The translations under genes were made by a program, and so were the position numbers. Under the pieces are notes generated by a model. That model was not told where the DNA came from. It was given only the letters and a program-made list of their open reading frames with translations, and made no database searches. A stretch of DNA of 64,000 nt from Hyphomonas sp. (GTDB lineage Bacteria > Pseudomonadota > Alphaproteobacteria > Caulobacterales > Hyphomonadaceae). Positions 54,119-62,780 of this stretch are shown one piece after another. The first letter of the stretch is position 1. Each line of letters opens with the position of its first letter. Location of the stretch: positions 21,892-85,891 of the forward strand of contig NZ_PNMA01000015.1 of assembly GCF_013823385.1 (NCBI RefSeq), given 5' to 3'.

Positions 54119-55828
54119 ATGAAGAAAGCCCCTGATAAGTGCGTTTTTAAGCGTGAGAATGGCACCTACTATTTCCGCCGGGCCGTCCCCAAAGAACTGG
54201 TGGGACGGATCGGAAAGCGCGAATGGAAGGTGTCTCTAAAGACCACGGAGTACGGTCGGGCGCACGCCGAAGGGGTCGCAATATTCGAGCGCACTGAACG
54301 TCAGATCGCTCAACTGAGAGGTACAGCGCGCTCCGCCGATCCGGTAGAGGCCGGACTTCCTGCTTCGGACGAGCAAGTCGAGGCAATTGCTGCGGCTGTG
54401 TTTTCCCGCAGCGCCACGATGACCATTGGGCGGTTCGAGGGGCACGTTGTTGCTGGGCGTGTCCAAGGCAATGCTGCTGCGGAAACTTTGCAGAAGTTGG
54501 AAGCGGAGTGGGCGAGCCTACAAGCTTCTACGCCTCTTGGTGCCATACACACTGAATTTCTGGCGTTACTTCCCAAAATCGAGCAGCGGGCAAATCGGGA
54601 TATCGATCCCATGAGTGCTCTTGGTGTGAAGCTTCGTAGAGCGCACTGGCAGATGATGAAAAGCTCGCTGAGAAATCGGATCGCACAACTGAAGGGGGAT
54701 GCTGACGAATTGGCTGCTCTGAACTCGTCGCGCCGTCCGCGACCAGATCTAAAATTGCTCGTGGAGCTTTTCAGGAAGCATAGGACGGCAGATTGGGCGC
54801 CTAGTACGCACCAGAAGTTCGATGCTGTCTCTGCTGTTCTCCTCGACATTCTCGGGCCGAACCTGAAACTTTCAGCGATTGATCGCGAAGTGGGCCGCGA
54901 CCTTCATGAAGTGCTGCATGATCTACCTCCCAACTACAAAAAAAGGCGCCAGCTTGCGGGTTTATCTGCGCGCGAGGCGGCGGCAGTTGGCCGGGAAAAA
55001 GGGCTGCCAAAGCTGGGGCGAAAAACTTTGGAGGACTACCTCAACCACATATCCTCAGTCTTTGAGTTTGCTGTGCATGAGGACCTCATCAAGGGGAACC
55101 CCGTGAAGGGCTTGAAGGCCACCGCGACTAAAACCGATGCTGATCGTGTACCCTTCACGCAATCAGATTTGGTGAAGCTATTTAGCGCTCCGATATTTAC
55201 AGGGTGCGTTGACGACGAAAAATCCTGGAGGGAGCCAGCTAGGACGCAAGTTAGACGGGGGCGCTATTGGGTTCCACTAGTTGCCCTACATACCGGCATG
55301 CGCCTGAATGAAGTATGTTGCTTGCGCAAAGGCGACATCAAATTCGAAGGATCTGTTCGATACATTGAGGTGTCAGATAGCGGCGGGCGGCGTCTAAAAA
55401 CGGAAAATGCACGCCGGGTTATTCCGATGCATCCTCAACTATTGAAGCTCGGCTTCTGGGACTGGGTGCAGAGCACTCCGGGGGGAGATGATGCAGATTT
55501 ATTCCCTGAGCTCCAAATGGATGCGAAAGGATCTCGAACCAACGTTTTTTCTAAGTGGTTCGGGCGCCTTCGGAAGTCGGTAGGTATCACTGATGCGGGA
55601 AAAACGTTTCACAGCTTCCGGCACCTTTTTACGGACTTGCTCAGGGAAGCAAGCGTTTCAATGGAGAACAGTGAGCGCATCATGGGCTGGACGAATAACC
55701 ACGTTCAGAGAGGTTATGGGCGTGGCCCGTCTCTAAACTCTCTGAGCGCGGATATGAATAAGATTGATCTGTCGATGGCCAGCATTGACCATCTAATCCC
55801 ATTGCAGAAACGTCAGCTGTCTGAGTGA
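54119..55828 (+). CDS. int: Tyrosine recombinase / integrase
   Basis: A 569-residue site-specific recombinase. The N-terminal domain begins CVFKRENGTYYFRRAVPKEL, the DUF6538-like arm-binding region. The catalytic residues are Arg in LHTGMRLNEV (near 390), His-x-x-Arg in TFHSFRHLF (about 497), and the Tyr of the ERIMGWTNNHVQRGYGRG block (about 532). It should integrate and excise the element at the tRNA-Ser. It is intact, so the element may still move. Confidence 0.92.
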   Translation: MKKAPDKCVFKRENGTYYFRRAVPKELVGRIGKREWKVSLKTTEYGRAHAEGVAIFERTERQIAQLRGTARSADPVEAGLPASDEQVEAIAAAVFSRSATMTIGRFEGHVVAGRVQGNAAAETLQKLEAEWASLQASTPLGAIHTEFLALLPKIEQRANRDIDPMSALGVKLRRAHWQMMKSSLRNRIAQLKGDADELAALNSSRRPRPDLKLLVELFRKHRTADWAPSTHQKFDAVSAVLLDILGPNLKLSAIDREVGRDLHEVLHDLPPNYKKRRQLAGLSAREAAAVGREKGLPKLGRKTLEDYLNHISSVFEFAVHEDLIKGNPVKGLKATATKTDADRVPFTQSDLVKLFSAPIFTGCVDDEKSWREPARTQVRRGRYWVPLVALHTGMRLNEVCCLRKGDIKFEGSVRYIEVSDSGGRRLKTENARRVIPMHPQLLKLGFWDWVQSTPGGDDADLFPELQMDAKGSRTNVFSKWFGRLRKSVGITDAGKTFHSFRHLFTDLLREASVSMENSERIMGWTNNHVQRGYGRGPSLNSLSADMNKIDLSMASIDHLIPLQKRQLSE

Positions 55829-55850
55829 AATCTATTCGAGCTATTGCTTA

Positions 55851-57419
55851 TTGTCTCGCCGAGATGTAACGTATCAGCCATCTGAGCTGGAGCGTCTTTT
55901 TGGGTGCGGCTCTGAAACTCATCACCATAGCAAGAAATTCGAAATCCTTTTTTGCCCATTCAATTGGGGAGGAATGGAGAAAACTAGTATGGCGTTATGG
56001 GGTGATACAAAAGGACGGTTTGCGTTTGCCCCGAATGCCCTGCACGGCGCTTCCCCTTATATAGACCGTTTGCAGGTAGATATCAGTATTCCTGCTCCGT
56101 TTTTAGAGGAGCGTCAGTTTGCTGAATTCCTAGACACGCTTTCAGGAACTTTGTTTTCAGCCAGGCATGGGTATGAAGCCGCAATTCACGCTGGATGGCT
56201 TTTCGCTGGGGCCATCCGTTTGTCGCGCGCGCGATCAGGCCGCGAAAACAAGGAGATATCGATAGGACTAAATCTCAATCCAACGCGCTTTCTGCAAGCT
56301 CACAATGTCCCCAGCACAGTGAACGCTAGAAGAGGGATACTTTCTCACCCTCGCATTAACTTGCGTCGAAGCGATGGCGCCGCTCACACAGAACGTCTTT
56401 TGATCGCCGAGCGGCTTTCATTTGATCGGAACGATAACTTTTTAACTCATCATGACACAGTCCATGGACCAGTCTTGGACTGGAGTACGCGGACAAGCGA
56501 GTATCTTGAAGCATGCTATTCTCTGATCCGTGAGGAGATTATTTTCGCCTGTAGGCAACTGCTGGGGGCAAACTTTAATGCCGACTATATTCCGCGTTTT
56601 GACCGAGCTAGCTGTCGCCTCAGTTCAATCGAATTTTATTGGGAATACGCGGTGGATAACTCCATCGCAAAAGTGCATGAGGTGTCGAAAGATTTTCGGG
56701 CAATTTTGCGCGATGCATTTCAGACAGAGTTCCGCGTTGTTCGAGAGCGCGAATTCGGCGAAGGGCGAGAAAGAAATTCACCTTTTGTAAAAGGCCTTTT
56801 GGGGCATGCGGATATCAGCGCCAAGCTATACGCGAAGGCGTCACATGTAGTTCGCTTTGAGGTAACGTTTCAGCGGCAGCCGTTGCGCACTCTGACAGGA
56901 GATAGAAGCCTACGTTTCGGCCGCCTTGGAGGCGCAACGCTGTCGCTGGAGCAACAACTTGAAATCATGGGCGATGAGGCTTCTTCTAGGTCTTCGAATT
57001 TCTGGAATGACTTCTGGCAACGAATGCATTTGGCGCCGCAGCCTGAACGGGCAACAATCTTTCGCCTTCTGGAAAGGCTTTTTCGGGCCGCAGAAAACTC
57101 AGCGGTCAGCGTGCCCGAATTGATCTCAATGTTAGTAGAGGGTGGAGGATTGGAATCATTCGGGGCATCCGGTGATGAAATGGACCCAATAGCCCGGCTC
57201 CGTCGTGATCGAATTCTTACCCGCATCACTTCAGCGCCCAACCGGCGGGCGAGGTATCAGTTCCGGTCAGACTTGATGCCTTTGATCAATTTGCTGACTA
57301 CGAACCCAAACGATGAAGCACATGAATTGGACCTAGGCGACACTTCACTCTTGCAACATGAAGAAAAACCGTCAGTCCGCATACGTCCCCGAAGCTACAA
57401 TAGGCTTCAGATAGAATAG
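55851..57419 (+). CDS. Hypothetical protein, 522 residues (possibly replication-related)
   Basis: I do not recognise a family with confidence. The stretch GHADISAKLYAKASHVVRFEVTF near residue 325-345 recalls the end of phage or plasmid replication proteins (gene II/X type), where a similar LYxK...RxEV motif occurs; this is a weak resemblance. A His triplet (SETHHHSKKFE) lies near residue 25. The C-terminal 130 residues look like a helical, possibly winged-helix region. No membrane segment. Start uncertain: this uses the first available codon, 22 bp after int. Confidence 0.6.
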   Translation: MSRRDVTYQPSELERLFGCGSETHHHSKKFEILFCPFNWGGMEKTSMALWGDTKGRFAFAPNALHGASPYIDRLQVDISIPAPFLEERQFAEFLDTLSGTLFSARHGYEAAIHAGWLFAGAIRLSRARSGRENKEISIGLNLNPTRFLQAHNVPSTVNARRGILSHPRINLRRSDGAAHTERLLIAERLSFDRNDNFLTHHDTVHGPVLDWSTRTSEYLEACYSLIREEIIFACRQLLGANFNADYIPRFDRASCRLSSIEFYWEYAVDNSIAKVHEVSKDFRAILRDAFQTEFRVVREREFGEGRERNSPFVKGLLGHADISAKLYAKASHVVRFEVTFQRQPLRTLTGDRSLRFGRLGGATLSLEQQLEIMGDEASSRSSNFWNDFWQRMHLAPQPERATIFRLLERLFRAAENSAVSVPELISMLVEGGGLESFGASGDEMDPIARLRRDRILTRITSAPNRRARYQFRSDLMPLINLLTTNPNDEAHELDLGDTSLLQHEEKPSVRIRPRSYNRLQIE

Positions 57420-57524
57420 TTATCCGATTTCGTTGCGGTTCAGAGCGTCACACTGTCACGCAGCCACGCTGATCTGCGCAACGCACCCAGCTTCAAGCCG
57501 CCATCGCCTGTAGTGGGGAACCTA

Positions 57525-57965
57525 TCACTTGCAAAGTTCAAGCCCCATATCGATGAATACGCTGCTATCGCCTGCATACGCACCAAACTCGTCTCGTCCC
57601 ATGAGGGTTCGCGCGTCGGGATATTCTCCAACACCAATAGCGGCACCGTTCAAACCGTACTTGGTGTTCCCAAGTTCGATGAGGACTAGAGGGCGGCGTA
57701 CCCCACCAAACGAGCCGTTTCGACATGATAGACGACCGCTTGCGAAGTCAGGCCACGGCCAGGCATCCGGATAGTCGGCGGCTAATACAGTACCGCGCGG
57801 CAATTTCTTCGGTGCAGAAGCTTCTGCTTCTGCAGCCTCTCCATTTTCGGCCTCTGGGCTTGAAGCATACGGTGTGCAGCCCGTCAGCATGATCAGTGCG
57901 AAGCCAACGGCGGCGACTAGGTTCCGATTGCAAAAGTTGGCGTTTGTGTACCCCGGTGAAATCAA
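57525..57965 (-). CDS. DUF2511-like lipoprotein
   Basis: A 146-residue protein. The lipobox is ALIMLTGC after a hydrophobic NLVAAVGF stretch, so the mature protein should be lipidated at Cys 30. The mature part ends with a DUF2511-like domain (SGRLSCRNGS; ELGNTKYGLNGAAIG). A TTG start at 57963-57965, five bases after GGGAGG, gives a normal signal peptide; a longer frame to 58052 would place the palindromic operator inside the gene. The 105-bp gap to the preceding convergent gene shows nothing. Confidence 0.62.
   Translation of the reverse strand: MISPGYTNANFCNRNLVAAVGFALIMLTGCTPYASSPEAENGEAAEAEASAPKKLPRGTVLAADYPDAWPWPDFASGRLSCRNGSFGGVRRPLVLIELGNTKYGLNGAAIGVGEYPDARTLMGRDEFGAYAGDSSVFIDMGLELCK
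57948..57958. promoter_or_regulatory. TGTACCCCGGT motif, copy 2
   Basis: The same 11 bp lies just inside the start of the lipoprotein gene (codons 3 to 6), where a bound protein would block early elongation or initiation. Confidence 0.4.
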
Positions 57966-57992
57966 TGCAGCCTCCCAAGCAATTCTCTGGAA

Positions 57993-58010
57993 TACCGAAT
58001 ACATTCGGTA
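57993..58010. promoter_or_regulatory. Palindromic operator candidate (TACCGAAT-AC-ATTCGGTA)
   Basis: A perfect 8-2-8 inverted repeat sits in the 108-bp gap between the divergent lipoprotein and XRE genes, with a half-site-like GTTCGGT at about 58033-58039. The position suits an autoregulating XRE repressor controlling both genes. Confidence 0.65.
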
Positions 58011-58073
58011 AAAATATTTAAAATCCGTAGATCGTTCGGTGGCGCATTTCAACCGTACAATTGAGCTATCTGC

Positions 58074-58409
58074 ATGTCAGATCAGCTTAAAATTCAAATT
58101 GGCCAGCGCATCAAAGCGGCCCGCAGCCAGCGCACGCTTACGCAGGAGCGTCTCGCCGAGATCGCTGATTGTCACATAGATACGCTCTCATTGATCGAGC
58201 GGGGCAAAACGCTTCCATCCATCGATGTGTTGCTGCGCCTTAGTGAGGCTCTCGAACTGGATATTGCGGCGCTGCTGAAAGGAGGTGTCTCTTCGGGCAA
58301 GCCTCAGGCCAGACAGGAAGCGGAAGCGCATTTTTGGGCACTGGTAAGCCAAATGTCTGACTTGGAGCTGGAGAAGCTTAAAGACATGGCATCGGTGTTG
58401 TTGAGGTAA
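58074..58409 (+). CDS. XRE-family transcriptional regulator
   Basis: A 111-residue protein with an N-terminal helix-turn-helix domain (residues 8-65): IGQRIKAARSQRTLTQERLA, then HIDTLSLIERGKTLPSIDVL. The remainder is a short helical tail that may dimerise. The palindrome at 57993 is a likely operator. It may control excision or cargo genes of the element. Confidence 0.85.
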   Translation: MSDQLKIQIGQRIKAARSQRTLTQERLAEIADCHIDTLSLIERGKTLPSIDVLLRLSEALELDIAALLKGGVSSGKPQARQEAEAHFWALVSQMSDLELEKLKDMASVLLR

Positions 58410-58545
58410 TTCTCAAGCTTGCGGCATTCGGATCGCGCCGATTGGCGATGATATCCCGTCTGATCGAATGTCTCAAAAACGAAAGTTTGTGCGACCACGA
58501 ATTAAGTGGCTCCGGGTAGCCGTTTCATGCCCGAAACAGACCAAT

Positions 58546-58615
58546 AAGTGTCTCAAATAACATCTTGAAAATGCGGTGTATCAAAATACAATACAGATAC
58601 GTATTTGAGACACTT
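58546..58615. promoter_or_regulatory. Resolvase res-like site and promoter region
   Basis: AAGTGTCTCAAATA (58546-58559) and its exact complement TATTTGAGACACTT (58602-58615) are 42 bp apart and end 11 bp before the resolvase start. A further TGTCTCAAA half-site lies at about 58467. Inverted half-sites next to a serine resolvase gene are what a res or operator site looks like. Confidence 0.7.
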
Positions 58616-58626
58616 CGGGGTTTGCG

Positions 58627-59181
58627 GTGAAAATTGGATATGCGCGCGTCAGCACGCGGGATCAGAATCTGTCCTTGCAGGAAGAGGCGCTGAAGAAATT
58701 CGGATGTGATCGGATCTTTATTGAGACCGCATCAGGTGCCCAGAGGGATCGACCACAGTTGAAGGAGGCAGTTTCCTTTCTTCGCGAGGGCGATGTTCTG
58801 GTTGTGTGGAAACTGGACCGGTTGGCGCGTTCGCTGCGGCAGCTTATCGAGACCGTAGACGAGCTTGCTGGAAAAGGTGTCGGCTTCGCGTCCGTTACGG
58901 AAGCAATCGATACTACGACGCCGGGCGGCAAGATGATTTTCCATGTCTTTGGCGCCCTGGCTGAGTTTGAGCGCGAGCTTATCCGAGAAAGAACCGCATC
59001 GGGTCTAAGTGCAGCCAAAGCGCGAGGGGTCCGGCTTGGCCGACCTAACTCACTAGATGCGAGCGAATTGGGGGTAGCTCGTTCTTTGAAAAAGAGTGGC
59101 GAGATGACAGCGACCCAGATTGCCGACCACTTGGGTGTCAGTCGCGCAACGCTTTATCGGGCGTTGAAGGAGGGCGCGTAA
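58627..59181 (+). CDS. Serine recombinase / resolvase (Tn3 resolvase-invertase family)
   Basis: A 184-residue small serine recombinase. The nucleophile Ser lies in GYARVSTRDQNLSLQ, and the catalytic Arg residues in VVWKLDRLARSLRQL. The E helix is GALAEFERELIRERT, and the C-terminal helix-turn-helix reads TATQIADHLGVSRATLYRAL. It could resolve or invert DNA at the site just upstream. No transposase accompanies it in the window, so it may be the remnant of a transposon or serve the element itself. Confidence 0.9.
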   Translation: MKIGYARVSTRDQNLSLQEEALKKFGCDRIFIETASGAQRDRPQLKEAVSFLREGDVLVVWKLDRLARSLRQLIETVDELAGKGVGFASVTEAIDTTTPGGKMIFHVFGALAEFERELIRERTASGLSAAKARGVRLGRPNSLDASELGVARSLKKSGEMTATQIADHLGVSRATLYRALKEGA

Positions 59182-59199
59182 CTTATGGCCCGGACTGTA

Positions 59200-59210
59200 T
59201 GTACCCCGGT
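59200..59210. promoter_or_regulatory. TGTACCCCGGT motif, copy 3
   Basis: The third exact copy of the 11-bp motif, about 90 bp ahead of the M15-like gene. The pattern of one copy near each of three gene starts suggests a shared regulator. Confidence 0.4.
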
Positions 59211-59298
59211 GCACGGAAGCATCCACCATCTGGTGCGGCCCAGCGGTTAGGTTGGAAGATAGTTATGACACGGATGAAAATTTTTGATACACTTATAT

Positions 59299-59913
59299 AT
59301 GCACGATATCAAATCTTCCGTCCGATCATACCGTTACCTTGAAGAGATTGGCCGCATCCGTCTCTCGGAGAATTTTCTACTCAGAGATTTTTTGCACTCT
59401 GAAATCGCCTCGGCGTTTGGCTTAATAAATGCCCCCTCCGATCTAGGTTTGGCAGTCGAAGTAGGTACAAAACTTTGCTCTGAAATATTAGAGCCCATTC
59501 AGCAGGAGTTTGGGCGAATATCGGTTCGGTCAGGCTATCGATCAGCTCAAGTAAATGCGCTTGGTCATAGGCTGCGTTTAAACTGCGCGTCGAATCAAAA
59601 AAATGCTGCGGGCCACATATGGGATATTCGCGATCAATTAGGCAGAAAGGGGGCAACAGCGTGCTTGGTCATCCCCGAATTCTGTAATCGATACCAGCAC
59701 GCTGGCGCCTGGCGTATCTTGGCAGACTGGATAGATGACCATCTTGAATATGGCACTGCGTGCTTCTTTCCAAAATTGTGGGCCTTCAACATTCAATGGC
59801 ATGAAGCGCCTCTGCGTGAAATACGGAGCTATGCCTGGCCTCGCGGTAAGTATTTTAGAACGGGCTCGCGCGAGTGTGGCTGTGTAGATCAAATGTGCTT
59901 TCATGACATATAG
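59299..59913 (+). CDS. M15-like peptidase-fold protein
   Basis: A 204-residue protein. The M15 pattern appears as ISVRSGYRSAQVNALG followed by GHIWDI (His and Asp zinc ligands) and a late NIQWHEAP (second His). M15 enzymes are zinc D,D-carboxypeptidases or endolysins, but there is no signal peptide, so the role in the cytosol is unclear. It lies directly upstream of the DGQHR operon in the same direction. An ATG at 59299 is used; no strong ribosome site is seen. Confidence 0.65.
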   Translation: MHDIKSSVRSYRYLEEIGRIRLSENFLLRDFLHSEIASAFGLINAPSDLGLAVEVGTKLCSEILEPIQQEFGRISVRSGYRSAQVNALGHRLRLNCASNQKNAAGHIWDIRDQLGRKGATACLVIPEFCNRYQHAGAWRILADWIDDHLEYGTACFFPKLWAFNIQWHEAPLREIRSYAWPRGKYFRTGSRECGCVDQMCFHDI

Positions 59914-59985
59914 ACATTGGTGCGCAACTTCGCTCAATGGTTTCATCGAAACTCTTTTGGTGGGAAACGGTAAGCGGGGTGGAAA

Positions 59986-61458
59986 GTGCCAAACGGTAAA
60001 ATTCCGGCATTGAGATTGAAGCAGTGGTTGTCCGACTGGGACGGCTACGAGTTTGAAGAAACGGCTCAACGCCGAAAACCTGAGCCGTACATTTATCTTT
60101 TTTCAATGCCCGCCAATCAGCTTCGAAAGCTCAGCGATGTTTATCGCAGAGAACGTGAAGTTGAAGCTACTGAAGGAATTCAGCGTGCGCGTGACGACAA
60201 CCGCACGAGCCGCATTAGGCGTTACATAAAATACGGCTACCCATTCGGCGACTTGCGTGCCGACCAGCAGAATGAAGAAAATTTGAGCCTAAGAAAACCC
60301 GGCTGGCTGCCAACCGCGATTGTGGTCAATGTGCTTACTTCGCAGGACCGGGCTCGTAGAGGGCGAAAAATAAAGCCGGCTCATCAGGCTAGTTTCTCTC
60401 AATCAAAAGGTGGCGCGTTCGAGCTAAATACTCCGTCAGAAGATATTTTCGAAGATGGTGATGTTCGACCATTTGAAGTGATTGATGGGCAACATAGATT
60501 ATGGGCGTTTGATGAAACCGACGATTTGCCTGGAGATTTTGAGCTTCCTGTAGTGGCTTTTGTTGGGCTTGATATTGCCTGGCAGGCCTATCTATTTTGG
60601 TCGATCAACGTATCGCCAAAGCGGATCAACCCCAGCCATGCGTTTGATTTGTACCCACTACTGCGGACACAAGACTGGCTGGAAAAAACTGGTGAAATTG
60701 CAGTTTATCGAGAGGCCCGGGCGCAAGAGTTAGTCGAATGGCTTTATAAGCACCCCAAAAGTGTTTGGGTCGGCAAGATCAACATGTTGGGCCAAAAGGG
60801 CGAGGGCCGTGTAAGTCAGGCCGCCTGGATTAGGTCGATACTTGCGTCGTATCTTGGTACTGGTCGAGGAAAAGGTCGGCACGGCCTTTTTCATGCACCA
60901 GTTCACAATGAAGAGCCGTTGGGGTGGAGTAGGCCGCAGCAAGTCGCATTCATAATGCTTTTTTGGGAATATTTGGCCGAAGAAATCAGGCAACAGGTCC
61001 CAGATTGGGCTGAACATTACATCAACGAAGAGCGAGATCCCCTTTTCGATCGCTCAAGCATGCTTAATCAGGACATGGGCGTTCGTGCCGTAAATGCTGC
61101 GGTCAATGATCTGTTTTTAAATGCAGCCCTCTCGGGGGAAATTTCGGACTGGCATTTTAATGCCGACAACGACACTGATACTTCAGCTGAGGACATAACT
61201 AGAGCTTTGCGCAGTCTACGAGTTAAACCTCTGGCAGGACTCCTCAGGTCTGTGGCTCAGACCCTTGCGCGGTTCGACTGGAGATCGGTAGACGGACCAT
61301 ACGTTAAGGGAACGGATGCCGAAATTTTAAAGCGCGCTTTCCGGGGTAGCGGTGGTTACACTCTTCTGGTTAGAAATCTGCTATCGCATTTGGTTACCGA
61401 AGGTGACGGCCAAGTTGCTCATTTGGCTGAGGCGGCGTCCGAAGGTGACGTTGAATGA
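59986..61458 (+). CDS. DGQHR-domain protein (DndB-like)
   Basis: A 490-residue protein. The signature VIDGQHRLWAF is near residue 166, preceded by a ParB/DndB-like head (YLFSMPANQLRKLSDVYRR) and followed by SINVSPKRINPSHAFDLY. DGQHR proteins include DndB, the regulator of DNA phosphorothioation, and relatives in defence islands. The start is GTG at 59986. The stop overlaps the next gene by 4 nt (ATGA), so it is translationally coupled to the unknown protein and likely works with it and the methyltransferase. Confidence 0.8.
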   Translation: MPNGKIPALRLKQWLSDWDGYEFEETAQRRKPEPYIYLFSMPANQLRKLSDVYRREREVEATEGIQRARDDNRTSRIRRYIKYGYPFGDLRADQQNEENLSLRKPGWLPTAIVVNVLTSQDRARRGRKIKPAHQASFSQSKGGAFELNTPSEDIFEDGDVRPFEVIDGQHRLWAFDETDDLPGDFELPVVAFVGLDIAWQAYLFWSINVSPKRINPSHAFDLYPLLRTQDWLEKTGEIAVYREARAQELVEWLYKHPKSVWVGKINMLGQKGEGRVSQAAWIRSILASYLGTGRGKGRHGLFHAPVHNEEPLGWSRPQQVAFIMLFWEYLAEEIRQQVPDWAEHYINEERDPLFDRSSMLNQDMGVRAVNAAVNDLFLNAALSGEISDWHFNADNDTDTSAEDITRALRSLRVKPLAGLLRSVAQTLARFDWRSVDGPYVKGTDAEILKRAFRGSGGYTLLVRNLLSHLVTEGDGQVAHLAEAASEGDVE

Positions 61459-62780
61459 GCATGGTACTAAGTGTTGTAGCGAGCGCTAGTGACAGCCACG
61501 TCATAACAGCCCTTGCTGGTTTCAGGCCTAGGTCAGCGCTAACTTGGTTGCCGAGTGTGCATCCCGCTCCCAGAGGCGAGATTCTTGGATCTAACGGGAG
61601 ACCACTCAGAGATTACAATGCGTTTGTCACTGCACTGACGGAAGCAGACGCAGCGCAACTATTGGCCGCGGTAGCCCCGAATCACTGTTTAGATGGTTGG
61701 AGCTACCTTTCCCGATCGTTGGATGCATTGCTGTCAGGTGACCTCCATGCGGCGCGGCATTTGTCTTACTATGCGCAGCTTAGAGGGGCTCTCAGCATAC
61801 TGGCATTTTCCGGTATTGGCATATTCAACGGCCTCTGCTTTGCAATTGACGCAAACGGACGCCGCTCAAATCTCTATTCTGGGCGGCGAAGCCCTGGTAC
61901 CCATGTAGCGGCGTGGCAAGCTTTGGAAGCTTGGGGCGACGAGCCAGCGCAGGCTGCCCGATTTATGAATGCAATTCAGTTCGGTGGCGCCTCTCTTTTT
62001 GATAGCGTGCAGGCGATCTGGCCGAGCAGCACAGCTATTAGCTTGGTGAGCCAGATTGTGGATGCATGGGGTGTGGATCTAAAGAGCGGTGTGAGAGACC
62101 ATGATGCGCGGAACATTTCCAGTTACAATCCCCATCAGCTCAATCCCCATACCTGCTCCGCGGTAGACGCCGCAGAGTTTGTGCAGCATGTCTGGAGTGT
62201 GCTTGAGCCAGTGTCTGGCGGAGATTACGTTTTGCTAGATCGGCATCTGCTGAGAAGGTTGCTTCAGCAAGTCCACCAAACCGTTGAGCCTCCTGGCACA
62301 CCTTTTTCGGCAGGAGCAATATTTGCGAGACATGCCAATCTTGCTCCACGGGTGGCCGGTTTAGCGTCCCGAGACTTTTTATCAAGTGTTGTGGAGCCAG
62401 ATGATTTGCCGCTGTTGGCGAAGGCCCAAGTGTATTCAAGCGGCAACGCGATAGGCATGATTAGCCGGGCTGTTTTGCTATTGCGAGTGGCAACTGGGAT
62501 CACTCGTTCGGCGCTAAAGGATGCCGGGTTCCTTCTTGAAAATGATGCTCTTGGTTGGTTGGAAGCGACCGGCGTTGACAGGGGATTTTGGCCCTCCGGT
62601 AGTGCGTCGCGACCGCAATTCGCCGAGTTGTGGGACGATGTGGCCTTGGCTCTGGATGATCTTGGTAGAATCATTGTCCAAGTGCCGCCAGATCGCCATT
62701 CGATGTCTGCTTTGTTAGGGATGTCATCCCGTTATTTAGGGCAGTGTGAACGCGCCTTTATGTGGGGACTGGGTACGTGA
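61455..62780 (+). CDS. Unknown protein between DGQHR and methyltransferase genes
   Basis: A 441-residue protein of no family I recognise. It looks soluble and largely helical (SLDALLSGDLHAARHLSYYA; LLRRLLQQVHQTVEPP), with one short hydrophobic stretch (ALSILAFSGIGIFNGLCFAI) that could be a buried helix. No nuclease, ATPase or methylase motif is visible. Both ends overlap neighbours (ATGA on the left, GTGA on the right), which argues strongly that its product acts with theirs. Confidence 0.75.
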   Translation: MSMVLSVVASASDSHVITALAGFRPRSALTWLPSVHPAPRGEILGSNGRPLRDYNAFVTALTEADAAQLLAAVAPNHCLDGWSYLSRSLDALLSGDLHAARHLSYYAQLRGALSILAFSGIGIFNGLCFAIDANGRRSNLYSGRRSPGTHVAAWQALEAWGDEPAQAARFMNAIQFGGASLFDSVQAIWPSSTAISLVSQIVDAWGVDLKSGVRDHDARNISSYNPHQLNPHTCSAVDAAEFVQHVWSVLEPVSGGDYVLLDRHLLRRLLQQVHQTVEPPGTPFSAGAIFARHANLAPRVAGLASRDFLSSVVEPDDLPLLAKAQVYSSGNAIGMISRAVLLLRVATGITRSALKDAGFLLENDALGWLEATGVDRGFWPSGSASRPQFAELWDDVALALDDLGRIIVQVPPDRHSMSALLGMSSRYLGQCERAFMWGLGT

